From Opacimonas viscosa (GTDB lineage: Bacteria > Pseudomonadota > Gammaproteobacteria > Enterobacterales > Alteromonadaceae), in assembly GCF_024199005.1 (NCBI RefSeq), contig NZ_JANATA010000012.1, positions 33,162 to 97,161 on the forward strand: a stretch of DNA of 64,000 bases, read 5' to 3'. Every line of letters starts with the position of its first letter. Position 1 is the stretch's first letter. Made by a program: the position numbers and the translations under genes. Positions 49,522 to 58,792 of the stretch are shown here, piece after piece. The notes under the pieces are model-generated. The model had not been told where the DNA came from, did not search any database, and worked only from the letters and a program-made list of their open reading frames with translations.

Positions 49522-51003
49522 TTACTGATTTGTTGCGGCTAAATTTTGCAAAAATTGTATTAGCATTTGTACAGGCCGCCCCGTGGCACTATTACCTTTG
49601 CCGTACGTAAAAGCAGAACCAGCAATATCTAAGTGTGCCCAACGATACTGTTCTGTAAATTTGGCCAAAAAACATCCTGCGGTAATCGCACCGGGTGAAT
49701 TTTGTCCTGAGTTTTGCATATCGGCAAACGGTGAGTCAATAGCAGAGTAATATTCAGGCCATAAAGGCATTTGCCAGACTTTATCATCGGTCTCGGTGCC
49801 CGCAGCTATGAGCTGATTGGCCAACCCTTGGTCATTGGCGACTAGTAATGATGCAACACTTCCTAGACTAGTAATAGCCGCTCCGGTGAGTGTGGCAATA
49901 TCAATGACATAAGCGGGGTTATAACGACCAATGTAAGTGAGTGCATCACATAAGACTAATCGACCTTCGGCGTCTGTACTCATGACTTCTATGGTTTGTC
50001 CGGAGAGGCTAGTTAAAATATCACCTGGTCGGTAGGCTTTACCATCTGGCATGTTTTCCACACCGGCAGCCACCCCAATCACGTTAATTGGGAGCTCAAG
50101 GGCTGCTAGCGCTTGCATAACGCCTAAAACAACAGCAGCTCCGCACATGTCATAACGCATATTTTCCATACCATCAGCACCTTTTATGCTGATCCCGCCG
50201 GTATCAAAGGTGACGCCTTTACCGACTAACACAACGGGAGGAGAAGCAGTTTGTGGCAAGCCCTGATAGTGCATTAATGTCATGATACTTGGTGCGGCGC
50301 TACCTTGGCCTACTGCATAATATGCACCCATACCCAAAGTGTTTAAATCATCTGCAAATAAAGCCTCAGCGCTGATTGAGGGATACTGTTGAGCAAGATC
50401 CTGTGCTTTTTCCCAAAATGTTGCGGGGGTACAATCATTAGGTGCTTGGTTACTGAGATCCCGTGACAGTTTGAGTCCGGATTGGATATGTACCAGAGAA
50501 TCTAGCCAATTATCCGCATATAGATGAGGAGCGACATAAAATGTAATCGTCGGACTATTCGGCTTTACTCCCTTCGTTTTATAACGGTCAAAGTGGTATA
50601 ACTCGGACAAAATTTCCAGGACAAAAATTTGTCGTAAACGCACATTTTCGACCAATTCATCAGGCAACACCCAGTGGATATGCGCAGCTTTTGCTGATTT
50701 GATGTCCGGCATGAGTTTGGTGATGTGTTGTTTGCATGAGTAAGGATTAAGTTCCGAGGATGCACCTAGACCATTATACAAAACTTGTTTGATTTGACTG
50801 TCAGGAGGACGACGGATAGTCAGTATTTGCTGGTGTTTACCGGTAAATCCTGCATCTGTAATACACATCTGCAACATGTCCTGCGTCGCAGCTGGATAGA
50901 GGTCGTCAAGCGCATCAAAATGATTTAGGGTGCACGATACAACCAGTAAATCAATTTCTTGGTTCAAAATTAAATCGTTGAGTGGCGCAAGTTGAAATGC
51001 CAA
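49522..51003 (-). CDS. pepA: Leucyl aminopeptidase family protein (M17)
   Basis: 493-residue cytosolic zinc/manganese aminopeptidase. Metal-binding and catalytic motifs in the C-terminal domain: GKGVTFDTGGISIKG (Lys, Asp), RYDMCGAA (Asp), and STDAEGRLVL, where Ser replaces the usual Asn of NTDAEGRL; Asp, Glu and Arg are kept. TTG start with AAGGAG 6 nt upstream. Symbol used for family level only. Located directly before the pqq operon on the same strand. Confidence 0.92.
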   Translation of the reverse strand: MAFQLAPLNDLILNQEIDLLVVSCTLNHFDALDDLYPAATQDMLQMCITDAGFTGKHQQILTIRRPPDSQIKQVLYNGLGASSELNPYSCKQHITKLMPDIKSAKAAHIHWVLPDELVENVRLRQIFVLEILSELYHFDRYKTKGVKPNSPTITFYVAPHLYADNWLDSLVHIQSGLKLSRDLSNQAPNDCTPATFWEKAQDLAQQYPSISAEALFADDLNTLGMGAYYAVGQGSAAPSIMTLMHYQGLPQTASPPVVLVGKGVTFDTGGISIKGADGMENMRYDMCGAAVVLGVMQALAALELPINVIGVAAGVENMPDGKAYRPGDILTSLSGQTIEVMSTDAEGRLVLCDALTYIGRYNPAYVIDIATLTGAAITSLGSVASLLVANDQGLANQLIAAGTETDDKVWQMPLWPEYYSAIDSPFADMQNSGQNSPGAITAGCFLAKFTEQYRWAHLDIAGSAFTYGKGNSATGRPVQMLIQFLQNLAATNQ

Positions 51004-51182
51004 ATTGAACTCCTTTGGTACAGTTGCATCTCATATGCTATGTACGCTTAAATAAGACCGTATTCATGACGTGTTCAGGTCAATATTTTATATTAAAACT
51101 ATCACAACTATAGCAATTTACCTGATATATATTTGACAAATACATTATCTACTCAACACTTAACGCTGAAGGGAAGAATATT

Positions 51183-51770
51183 ATGCCAAGAAGGTTACTG
51201 CAAATCATACTGACTTTTGTTACTACAATCGGGTTTATCAGTATTAGTTTTATTGCTATGGGTATGCAAAGTATTACAATGCCAGCAAAACCTGTTACAT
51301 ATTACAGTGATTGTTCGGTGATTAATATCCAACAAACGGACGATCCCTGGTTAACCAAACAAGAAAAAATCGCTTTGAAAAACCGAGCTCTCCTAGATGC
51401 TGTCGATGCTAATGCCGAGTGTATTGATGAGGCTTTTGCTCATGGGCAAGCCCAGCAAAATACATTAGCAAAAGGAATGGGCACAAAGACTGGTCAAACA
51501 GAGGCTGGTCAAACAGAGAATACCGGACAGGCAAATGGTGCTAATGGCTCAGCCAATTCGTCATCGGCTGATCCCTCTGCGTCTAATCAGCCCACTAATC
51601 AAAACCCAGTAACGACGCCATCTGCCAATGGGCAAGGGGCTGCGAATCAAGTGGTGACAGGCAAAAATGCTGGACCTTGTGCATTATATAAGGAATTATT
51701 AAATGAAGCATCTTCACCTGAAGAGCAAACTTTTTATCAAGCCGAATTAAAAAAATACGGATGTTCGTAA
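51183..51770 (+). CDS. Exported or membrane-anchored low-complexity protein, first gene of the stator-VWA cluster
   Basis: 195 residues, not recognised. A basic start and hydrophobic helix (residues 5-28) form a signal anchor or signal peptide. A short conserved-looking part follows (PVTYYSDC to NAEC), then about 65 residues rich in Gln, Asn, Ser, Thr, Ala and Gly, and a C-terminal helix CALYKELLNEASSPEEQ ending YGCS. Four cysteines in the exported part suggest two disulfides. AGGGAAG ribosome site. 22 bp before the lipoprotein gene. Confidence 0.75.
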   Translation: MPRRLLQIILTFVTTIGFISISFIAMGMQSITMPAKPVTYYSDCSVINIQQTDDPWLTKQEKIALKNRALLDAVDANAECIDEAFAHGQAQQNTLAKGMGTKTGQTEAGQTENTGQANGANGSANSSSADPSASNQPTNQNPVTTPSANGQGAANQVVTGKNAGPCALYKELLNEASSPEEQTFYQAELKKYGCS

Positions 51771-51792
51771 ACCGTAAATGTAAGGAAAAAAT

Positions 51793-53046
51793 ATGTCTAC
51801 AGCACTTCTCTCTCGACGTTTGTGTATTGCTTTATTGGCTACCTTAGTGACGCTAGCAGGTTGTTCATCAACCCAAAATAATAGCGTTGGTCCAGCTAAA
51901 GTTGGTCCAGGTGCATACAATCCCCAAGGTACAGCAAACACAACGTATGTGTATAACTCTGATATTTTTCTTGATGTAGCCATTCCGGTATTTGACCCAG
52001 GATTACCCAAAGACGAGTACGGAAATCTAGACGATGATGAAATTGTGGAACAAAATATATGGCCACAAGTACGCCGCACTGAAGCCAAGCGCTTTGCCGT
52101 TGAAACGAAAAAAGCATTGGCAAAAACCAATTCATTTGGTCGGATTAATGTCACACCAACGACCAATACCAGTGCAGATATGTTTGTGTTGGGTAAGATT
52201 GTTGAGTCTGATGTTAAAGAATTAGCTTTGGCTATTACTGTCGTCGACGCCCGCAACAAAGTATGGGGTAGCAAAACCTTTGAGAACGAAGCTTCAGTCG
52301 GTTTTTATCGAGACAAAGCGAGACAAAACACCAATCCTCATGAAGCGGTGTTCAAAAAGGTTGCTACTTATGTGCAAAGCCTTGTCGTAAAAAAATCAGA
52401 CGCTGAAAAACAACGTATTCAAGACGTAGCAGATATTGTTTATGCATCGGTGTATAGCCCTGAAGTATTTGCTGAATATTTAGCAGAAAATAAGCGTACT
52501 GGTGAGACTGAATTGTTAGGACTCCCAGATCCTAATAATCCAATGCTGGCACGCATCGCAACGTTGCAAGCTCAAGATGAAATGTTCGTAGATAATTTAC
52601 AAGACAACTACGATTTGTTTGCGGCGAATACCAAAGAAGCCTATCGGACCTATCAAAAAGAAACATTACCGATTGTTTACAAGATTGAACGTGAACAAAC
52701 CAAGCGTACAGTCAGTCAAATTGCGACGGTAGGATTTGCAATAGCATCGGTCCTGTTGAGTAAAAACTCACGCTCAACCGCAGGCCAGGTAGGTAGTGCT
52801 GTGGCAGGTATTGCCGCGGCTAAAACCTTAGTTGATGCGGTACAAAGTAATGCTGAAATTGCGAAACACCGAGGTTTATTTACAGAAATGGGCAGTAACT
52901 TGGACATTGCAGTTTCGCCACAAGTACTAGAATTCAACGAACAAGAAATTGAACTGACGGGTACAGCAGGTGAGCAATACGAGCAATGGAAAGCACACTT
53001 ATATGAAATATATGCCTTAGAAGCGACGCCTGATAAACAAATTTAA
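51793..53046 (+). CDS. Outer-membrane-type lipoprotein of the stator-VWA cluster
   Basis: 417 residues with lipobox LAGC (Cys24) followed by Ser, i.e. without the Asp at +2 that would keep it in the inner membrane. The first 200 mature residues look like a CsgG/LpoB-like alpha/beta domain (ADMFVLGKIVESDVKELALAITVVDARNKVWGSKTF, shown here for its strand pattern), then a helical region and a hydrophobic Gly/Ala-rich stretch (around residues 310-350). A beta-type tail (VLEFNEQEIELTG) ends it. I do not recognise a named family. Probably the outer-membrane end of the complex. Confidence 0.78.
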   Translation: MSTALLSRRLCIALLATLVTLAGCSSTQNNSVGPAKVGPGAYNPQGTANTTYVYNSDIFLDVAIPVFDPGLPKDEYGNLDDDEIVEQNIWPQVRRTEAKRFAVETKKALAKTNSFGRINVTPTTNTSADMFVLGKIVESDVKELALAITVVDARNKVWGSKTFENEASVGFYRDKARQNTNPHEAVFKKVATYVQSLVVKKSDAEKQRIQDVADIVYASVYSPEVFAEYLAENKRTGETELLGLPDPNNPMLARIATLQAQDEMFVDNLQDNYDLFAANTKEAYRTYQKETLPIVYKIEREQTKRTVSQIATVGFAIASVLLSKNSRSTAGQVGSAVAGIAAAKTLVDAVQSNAEIAKHRGLFTEMGSNLDIAVSPQVLEFNEQEIELTGTAGEQYEQWKAHLYEIYALEATPDKQI

Positions 53047-53142
53047 TCGGCTTTTAGAGCGGGATATATCCAGTTTACTGTGTACAGGAGCCGCTCCCAA
53101 GCCTGTGTTGGAAGTATTTTAAAAAAGGACGTGACAGCGTAT

Positions 53143-54645
53143 ATGTCAGAACAGTTAGCACAACAGTTATTGCAGCGCCAAAAAAAGATGCGCATGGTAG
53201 CCATGGGCGTGCTCTTGAGCTTTGTACTTATTGCCTTGGGCTATACTGCATCAATCTGGTGGCAACAGCGACTCAATGTTGCACCAACGATGTCGCCGAA
53301 TCTCGATTCTGCTATGGATACTGAACAAATGCAGCGCAGTATCGAGCAATTATCCCTAGTCGGTGCGACGGATGAGCAAACACGAAAGTTGCTCCAAGCA
53401 AACCTTGCACAACTGGATACTGATCTACAAGCCTTAGAGCAAAATGTTGGCCTACAAATGTTTGCAGCTGCTGAGCTAAGCGATTTTCGACTAGCATTAG
53501 ACCAAGCTTATGCAGCTTATGGTGTGATGGAATATGTTAAAGCTGGGATGCTTTTGGAGGCTTTAGCCATAGAGTTACCTGATCTAGTGACGCGCTGGGA
53601 AACCGCATATCTTGGTCGTCATAACCAGGCCCAAGTAGCATACAACACCGCACTACAACTTATTACTGATCCTACAGCACAGACCCAAATGACCCACGCT
53701 ATTAATATGGCTCAGTTATTAAATACCCAAACCAAAGCGCTCGCTCCGAATTTTGTAGCAGCTGATGCGCTGGCTTCAGATATTGCTGCATTCCCCGAAT
53801 TTCGAGCTGCCCGCCAGAATTTAGCAGTCGCTGAAGCTGAGAATAATATTGAAAAACAAATACAGGCTTTGCAAAACTTAATTTCAATCAATCCTAATTT
53901 GTCTCAAGAAAAAGCAGATCTAGCGCGTTTACAAGGAGAAGTGCGGCAAGCTGAATTTGCTAGGTTGATGGCTGTCGCTTTAGTTGCCTATGACTCTGGT
54001 AATACCGATAGTGCATTACAAGCGTTGAATGAGGCAGACAAGACGGTTCCAAATAGTGCAGCGGTGAGTGAACTGAGACAACAAATTAGCACTGAGAATA
54101 TGGCTAAGTCCCAAGCAAAATTACTCAGACAGATACAAATGACCCAGCAGTTAGATGATTGGCAAACCACTGCATTGTTGGCCCAAAAAGGCGTCCAACA
54201 ATATCCTAATAATGTTAGCTTGCAAGAGACGTTAACACTGAGTAATACAGTAATGGAGACGCAAAATACATTGCAAAAAATATTAGCTGCTCCTGAGCGC
54301 TTGGCGGATGAGAATATTCGTCGTTATGCCAAAGCTCAATTGCAAAATGCTGAGTCTCTTCTAGCGCTGAGCGCCACATTAGCTCAACAAAGCCAGACAC
54401 TCAATGCCGTGTTAGCGGAACAAACTGCTCCCATCACCATTACAGTTCGCTCTGATAATCGTTCATCTTTGTCGGTACAAGGCGTGGGCAAAATGGGCCA
54501 AGTGACGCAAAGAACACTCAACTTAGCTCCAGGTACCTATGTGTTTATTGCCCAAAGACAAGGTTATCAGACCAAGCGACAAACAGTTAAGGTGGTTCCT
54601 AATATTGATATTGTGGTGGATTTAGCTTGTGATGAAAGAATATGA
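53143..54645 (+). CDS. Membrane-anchored helical protein with C-terminal PEGA domain
   Basis: 500 residues from ATG 53143 (the frame runs from 53080, but those residues look non-coding). One helix at about residues 18-36 with a basic cytoplasmic side, then a periplasmic part of about 390 residues, alpha-helical with TPR-like spacing (SALQALNEADKTVPNSAAV and similar), then a PEGA-type domain at about 430-500 (APGTYVFIAQRQGYQTKRQTV). PEGA domains are small beta units often found in surface or sensory proteins. 13 bp before the FGE-like gene. Confidence 0.8.
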   Translation: MSEQLAQQLLQRQKKMRMVAMGVLLSFVLIALGYTASIWWQQRLNVAPTMSPNLDSAMDTEQMQRSIEQLSLVGATDEQTRKLLQANLAQLDTDLQALEQNVGLQMFAAAELSDFRLALDQAYAAYGVMEYVKAGMLLEALAIELPDLVTRWETAYLGRHNQAQVAYNTALQLITDPTAQTQMTHAINMAQLLNTQTKALAPNFVAADALASDIAAFPEFRAARQNLAVAEAENNIEKQIQALQNLISINPNLSQEKADLARLQGEVRQAEFARLMAVALVAYDSGNTDSALQALNEADKTVPNSAAVSELRQQISTENMAKSQAKLLRQIQMTQQLDDWQTTALLAQKGVQQYPNNVSLQETLTLSNTVMETQNTLQKILAAPERLADENIRRYAKAQLQNAESLLALSATLAQQSQTLNAVLAEQTAPITITVRSDNRSSLSVQGVGKMGQVTQRTLNLAPGTYVFIAQRQGYQTKRQTVKVVPNIDIVVDLACDERI

Positions 54646-54658
54646 GGTGGAGTAAAGT

Positions 54659-56743
54659 ATGAGTATAGATGCCACTTTAGCTAAAAAACAGCGAACAACT
54701 CGCAAAGGCATTTTGAGTCTTTGTATTTTGGTGTTGTGCATTGTTGGTGGGTATTTATCCTGGCTCTTACTGGCCAAGGGCCACCAATTAATCATTTACC
54801 CTGAAATACAAGCGCCACTGGCAAAGGTTGAGGTCATTCAAGGATCTGCTTGGGCCTGGGATTCTACTGTATATACCGTTGGCGGTGCTGTTGGATTAAG
54901 AGTGACAGCGCCAAAGTTTTTACCTGCAACTGTATTTATTGCTCCCGATTCATCCCAGATTATAGAAGTCGTTTTGACGCCTGCGCCGGGTGATATCAAG
55001 CTTAGTACACGCCCAGCTTTGGAGGATATGACTTGGTATCAAGGTACCCAAGTCGTCGCCATCGGTTCCTCATACTCACAAAGTCTCGCTCCAGGCGAAT
55101 ATGTATTTACAGCACAGCATCCTTTTTACGAAAGCGCGGCATTTACGGTTTTGAGTGAAAGTTCAGAGCTGACCGAGTGGCTGGAAACACTGAGGCCAGT
55201 CCAAGGTCGATTGTCGATAGATAGCCAGATCAAAGACGCTAAAGTGAGTATTACACCAGTTATCCAAGCCATGACGCAAGCGCAAGACAAGGTGGGTGAG
55301 TTGGATGATTTAGGGTTACCTATCAGTCTGGACTTACCCGCTGGTGAATATCAAATACAAATTACGCGAACTGGCTACCAAGAGCTCAATGACACCTTGG
55401 TGTTGACCCGTTCTGAGCCAACAGTAGATCGTACGTATCTTCTAAGCCCTGAGCAAGTCCCCTTGGAAATAGCTTTAAAGCCTAGTGGTGGTACGTTGTT
55501 GGTCGATGGAAAAATGCTCACACAGACCAGTAAGGGGGGACATTCTGCGACAGTCAATACCTTCGTCGATGCCAACCAACCTACTTCGTTTAGATATAGC
55601 AAACCAGGGTATTTACCCCAACAAATCACGAAGTCATTTGCTCCAGGAAGCAAAGAAACCATTGCATTGGCGTTGAGTCCTGCACAAGGAGAAGTTGTTT
55701 TTACGAGTAATGTTCCTGCGGAAGTTTGGCTGGATTCTCGTTTGTTAGGGATGACTCCTCAACGACTAACACTGCCCACTATAGGTAAAACCGTTACGTT
55801 TAAACGCCCTTATTATCGCGATCAAACAATGACATTTACTCCTGAATTTCAACAGTCGATAATCGTCAAAGCTGAACTGCAAACCGAATATTCTGCTCGA
55901 CGAGCTGCTGGTTTGCCATCGGCGGCCCAGCGGTTGGGAATTGTATTAAAACGCTTTGCACCAGATAACATTACACTGGGTTCTGAGATCAACGAAGCTG
56001 GTCGACGCAGTGATGAACATCCTGTCCAAGTAGCCTTTACTAGAGAGATTTTAGTGGGCCAGCATGAGATCACAGAAGCTCAATTTGCTAGCGCTTTACA
56101 ACAACCATCACTGGTACCTAATGGCCAAGTTACACTTAGTGCGGGAGGCAAAGAGCCGCAAGTGAATGTAACATGGCATCAAGCCGCATTGTATGCCAAC
56201 TGGTTATCAGCCCAAGACGCATTACCCCCTTTTTATCGCGTACAAAATCAACAAGTCATCGGCACCAACCCTTCTGCAACAGGGTATCGTTTGTTGACTG
56301 AGGCGGAATGGGAATGGCTGGCGAAAAAGGCCAATCGCGCAACACCGACCAAATATGTCTGGGGCAATCGAGATAAAGTCGCACGTGATCATGGTAACTT
56401 TGCAGATGCCCAACTTAAAGGAACTCAACCATTTTATTTCATGGATTATACCGATCAGCATACAGGTTTAGCGCCGGTCGGTAGTTACAAGGCGGACCGC
56501 ACTGGGTTGTTTGATTTAGCTGGTAATGCTGCAGAGTGGGTGCATGATCGATATACTCTGGCTCTCCCTGATTTGGAACAGACTCATACTGATTATTTAG
56601 GTATGTCTAGGGGACAAAACCATGTGATTAAAGGTGGCTCATATCAAACGGGCAGACTAAAAGAATTGCGCGCAGCGTATCGACAAAATGGGACCGAAGG
56701 TAGACCTGATGTGGGATTCAGAATTGCACGTTATGTCGAATAG
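54659..56743 (+). CDS. Membrane-anchored PEGA-repeat protein with cysteine-less FGE-sulfatase (SUMF1) domain
   Basis: 694 residues: short cytoplasmic tail, one helix (about 17-38), several PEGA-like beta units to about residue 420 (APGEYVFTAQHPFYESA, PAGEYQIQITRTGYQEL, VPAEVWLDSRLLGMTPQRL), then a SUMF1/FGE-sulfatase domain: ITLGSEINEAGRRSDEHPVQ, VGQHEITEAQF, NVTWHQAALYANWLS, YRLLTEAEWEWLAK, GNAAEWVHDRY, IKGGSY, VGFRIAR. The copper-binding cysteines of true formylglycine-generating enzymes are absent; the domain has no Cys at all. A binding or structural role, as in GldK/GldJ of gliding bacteria, is more likely than catalysis. Confidence 0.88.
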   Translation: MSIDATLAKKQRTTRKGILSLCILVLCIVGGYLSWLLLAKGHQLIIYPEIQAPLAKVEVIQGSAWAWDSTVYTVGGAVGLRVTAPKFLPATVFIAPDSSQIIEVVLTPAPGDIKLSTRPALEDMTWYQGTQVVAIGSSYSQSLAPGEYVFTAQHPFYESAAFTVLSESSELTEWLETLRPVQGRLSIDSQIKDAKVSITPVIQAMTQAQDKVGELDDLGLPISLDLPAGEYQIQITRTGYQELNDTLVLTRSEPTVDRTYLLSPEQVPLEIALKPSGGTLLVDGKMLTQTSKGGHSATVNTFVDANQPTSFRYSKPGYLPQQITKSFAPGSKETIALALSPAQGEVVFTSNVPAEVWLDSRLLGMTPQRLTLPTIGKTVTFKRPYYRDQTMTFTPEFQQSIIVKAELQTEYSARRAAGLPSAAQRLGIVLKRFAPDNITLGSEINEAGRRSDEHPVQVAFTREILVGQHEITEAQFASALQQPSLVPNGQVTLSAGGKEPQVNVTWHQAALYANWLSAQDALPPFYRVQNQQVIGTNPSATGYRLLTEAEWEWLAKKANRATPTKYVWGNRDKVARDHGNFADAQLKGTQPFYFMDYTDQHTGLAPVGSYKADRTGLFDLAGNAAEWVHDRYTLALPDLEQTHTDYLGMSRGQNHVIKGGSYQTGRLKELRAAYRQNGTEGRPDVGFRIARYVE

Positions 56744-56745
56744 AG

Positions 56746-56940
56746 ATGAGTAACTCGTACTTATATAGATACAAAATAAAGAGTGTACAGAATATGAAAA
56801 AGCCCCAAAATACGTTGATTAAACCGAAACCATGGATTTTTTGGCTAGCTATTATCATAGCTGTTATGGTCGCTGGTTCGGTAACAGCTAGTATTATTAT
56901 TGGTTTGGATGCACCTGCCGATTTCCCTGTCGATATTTAA
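56746..56940 (+). CDS. Tiny single-helix membrane protein of the stator-VWA cluster
   Basis: 64 residues (or 48 if translation starts at ATG 56794). Lys-rich N-terminus, then a helix WIFWLAIIIAVMVAGSVTAS and a short acidic periplasmic tail. It sits 2 bp after the FGE-like gene and 11 bp before the channel gene, so it is probably translated with them and may be a small subunit of the membrane complex. No family recognised. Confidence 0.6.
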   Translation: MSNSYLYRYKIKSVQNMKKPQNTLIKPKPWIFWLAIIIAVMVAGSVTASIIIGLDAPADFPVDI

Positions 56941-56951
56941 AAGGAATTACC

Positions 56952-57716
56952 ATGCAAGAACATTCAAATATGAACCCTAAATGGTGGATATCGTTATTGG
57001 TATTTCTAGGCATAGTCACGCTGTTGCAAATGGTGTACGCCGGAGTAATAAGGCCAAATGCAGAGATTGCATTAGCTGCATCAGGCACCGCTGGATTAAG
57101 TAGTGTTTATGTCATCCTTAAAGATGTTGAACAACAGTTTTGTTTAAGTTTGATGGTATTTTGTTTGTTTTTGATGGGCTACAAACTTTGGAAACTACTC
57201 GGTGCCCAAGATATTTATACTTATGATTTCTTGGAGGATTTTGATAAAAATACTGTACTTGATACCGAACAAGCACTACAACAACTCGAAGCGAGTGCTT
57301 ATGCCGAAACACCCGCTATGGCGACGTGGATAAACTGTTTACGTCGTTATAAAAATACCCGCAATGTACAACATGCTGCAGATACTATTACCGCTTCGAT
57401 TGATACCTTAGCGGTGCAGTTAGAATCGGGCAATAATATGATCAAGTATATCATCTGGGCCATCCCAAGCATCGGATTTGTTGGGACTGTGCGTGGTATA
57501 GGGCAAGCCCTTACTCAAGCCGACCAAGCATTAGCCGGTGATATCAGTGGAATGACGGCATCACTTGGGGTGGCGTTTAACTCTACGTTAGTGGCGTTAT
57601 TGATTTCACTGATTTTGATGTTAGTGATGCATGTGGTGAATAATCGTCAAGATATGATGCTGATCAAAACTCAAGAATCATGTGAGAAAAACCTCCTATC
57701 TCATTTGCATAATTAG
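56952..57716 (+). CDS. MotA/TolQ/ExbB-type ion channel (stator A subunit)
   Basis: 254 residues, four helices at about 11-31, 61-80, 164-181 and 202-228, with an 80-residue cytoplasmic loop between the second and third. The MotA_ExbB core is clear: IPSIGFVGTVRGIGQAL on helix 3 and ASLGVAFNSTLVALLISL on helix 4, with Thr179 and Thr212 placed like the pore-lining threonines of ExbB and TolQ. Such subunits form a pentamer around two B subunits and let H+ or Na+ through. The B-type partners are encoded directly downstream (8 bp). Confidence 0.92.
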   Translation: MQEHSNMNPKWWISLLVFLGIVTLLQMVYAGVIRPNAEIALAASGTAGLSSVYVILKDVEQQFCLSLMVFCLFLMGYKLWKLLGAQDIYTYDFLEDFDKNTVLDTEQALQQLEASAYAETPAMATWINCLRRYKNTRNVQHAADTITASIDTLAVQLESGNNMIKYIIWAIPSIGFVGTVRGIGQALTQADQALAGDISGMTASLGVAFNSTLVALLISLILMLVMHVVNNRQDMMLIKTQESCEKNLLSHLHN

Positions 57717-57724
57717 GAACTCCT

Positions 57725-58792
57725 GTGCCTCGTAAACGTCAAGCTATCGATGGATTTAACCTTGCATTTTTAGATGTCATGGCGTGTGGTTTAGGCGCGA
57801 TTATTTTGATTTTTATGCTCGTTGATTTTCAATCGTTTGCAGAAACCCCCACCGAGGAATTACAAAAATTAGAGCAGGATTTACAAGCCAATGAAGAACA
57901 AGTGACACAACTACAGAAAGCTCTAGATGAAACTAACCGTTTACTTGGTCTAGTCAGCACTCAAAAAGATGAAACTGCACAGTCCATAGCAGATGTAAAA
58001 GTGGCACAACAAGCGATTTTCAAGGCGGTGAGTGAGCAACAAGCAGTCGTTGCTGAATTATCTGAAACGCTGGCTGCAATGGCGCCTTTGCCTACACCCT
58101 CTGATAACGTTGATTTGCAGGGTACCGGGGAACAAAACTATTTACTCGGTTTAAAAGTAGAAGGGCAGAGTATAGGGATCTTGGTTGATAAAAGTGCTTC
58201 GATGATGGCGCCAAAACTCATTGATATTTTCAAATACAAAGCCCAACCAGATCCCGTGAAAGTGACTGCTAAAAAGTGGCAACGCACCCGTCGGGTGTTG
58301 ACTTGGTTACTGGCCCGCGCTCCGCAGACCTCTACCGTCACTGCTATCGCTTTTAGTGATAGTACATTGACATTGGGCTCTGGCGCGGCGATCCCCGTCA
58401 GTGATGCATCTGCTATGCAAAGTATTATTACGGGTATGGCGCAACTCATCCCCCATGGCGGCACTGATTTACAAGCAGGATTAGCGGCTTTGCAACAGGC
58501 CGACCCGAAGATCACTGATATCTATATTATCACTGACGGACTGCCAACCTTGGGGCAGTTTACTGGAATGAATCGCTTGTCACGCTGTCAAAGTTTTTTT
58601 GGTAATAGCAATACGATCAGTGGTGAGTGTCGGGCAAAACTCTTTGTAGAGACAATTAAAACCGCACCAAGCGTCAAAACCCATGTCATTTTATTACCGT
58701 TAGAAGGTGATCCAGAAGCCGCTCAAGCATATTGGGCTTGGGCGAAATCAACCGGGGGCGTAATGATTGCCCCAGCACAGGACTGGCCATGA
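57725..58792 (+). CDS. Stator-B-like VWA protein 1 (TM helix, coiled coil, VWA)
   Basis: 355 residues, GTG start behind AGGA. Short basic cytoplasmic tail, then one helix with the motif FLDVMACGLGAII; Asp17 occupies the place of the proton-carrying Asp of ExbD, TolR and MotB. A coiled coil (about residues 43-115) leads into a periplasmic VWA domain with a complete MIDAS: DKSAS (Asp155, Ser157, Ser159), Thr247 in GGTDLQ, and Asp271 in ITDG. No OmpA-like or TonB-binding domain. Its stop overlaps the start of the second VWA gene. Confidence 0.9.
   Translation: MPRKRQAIDGFNLAFLDVMACGLGAIILIFMLVDFQSFAETPTEELQKLEQDLQANEEQVTQLQKALDETNRLLGLVSTQKDETAQSIADVKVAQQAIFKAVSEQQAVVAELSETLAAMAPLPTPSDNVDLQGTGEQNYLLGLKVEGQSIGILVDKSASMMAPKLIDIFKYKAQPDPVKVTAKKWQRTRRVLTWLLARAPQTSTVTAIAFSDSTLTLGSGAAIPVSDASAMQSIITGMAQLIPHGGTDLQAGLAALQQADPKITDIYIITDGLPTLGQFTGMNRLSRCQSFFGNSNTISGECRAKLFVETIKTAPSVKTHVILLPLEGDPEAAQAYWAWAKSTGGVMIAPAQDWP

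Noticed and set aside
54659..56743. Active formylglycine-generating enzyme for a sulfatase
   Set aside because: The domain contains no cysteine and no sulfatase gene is in the window.
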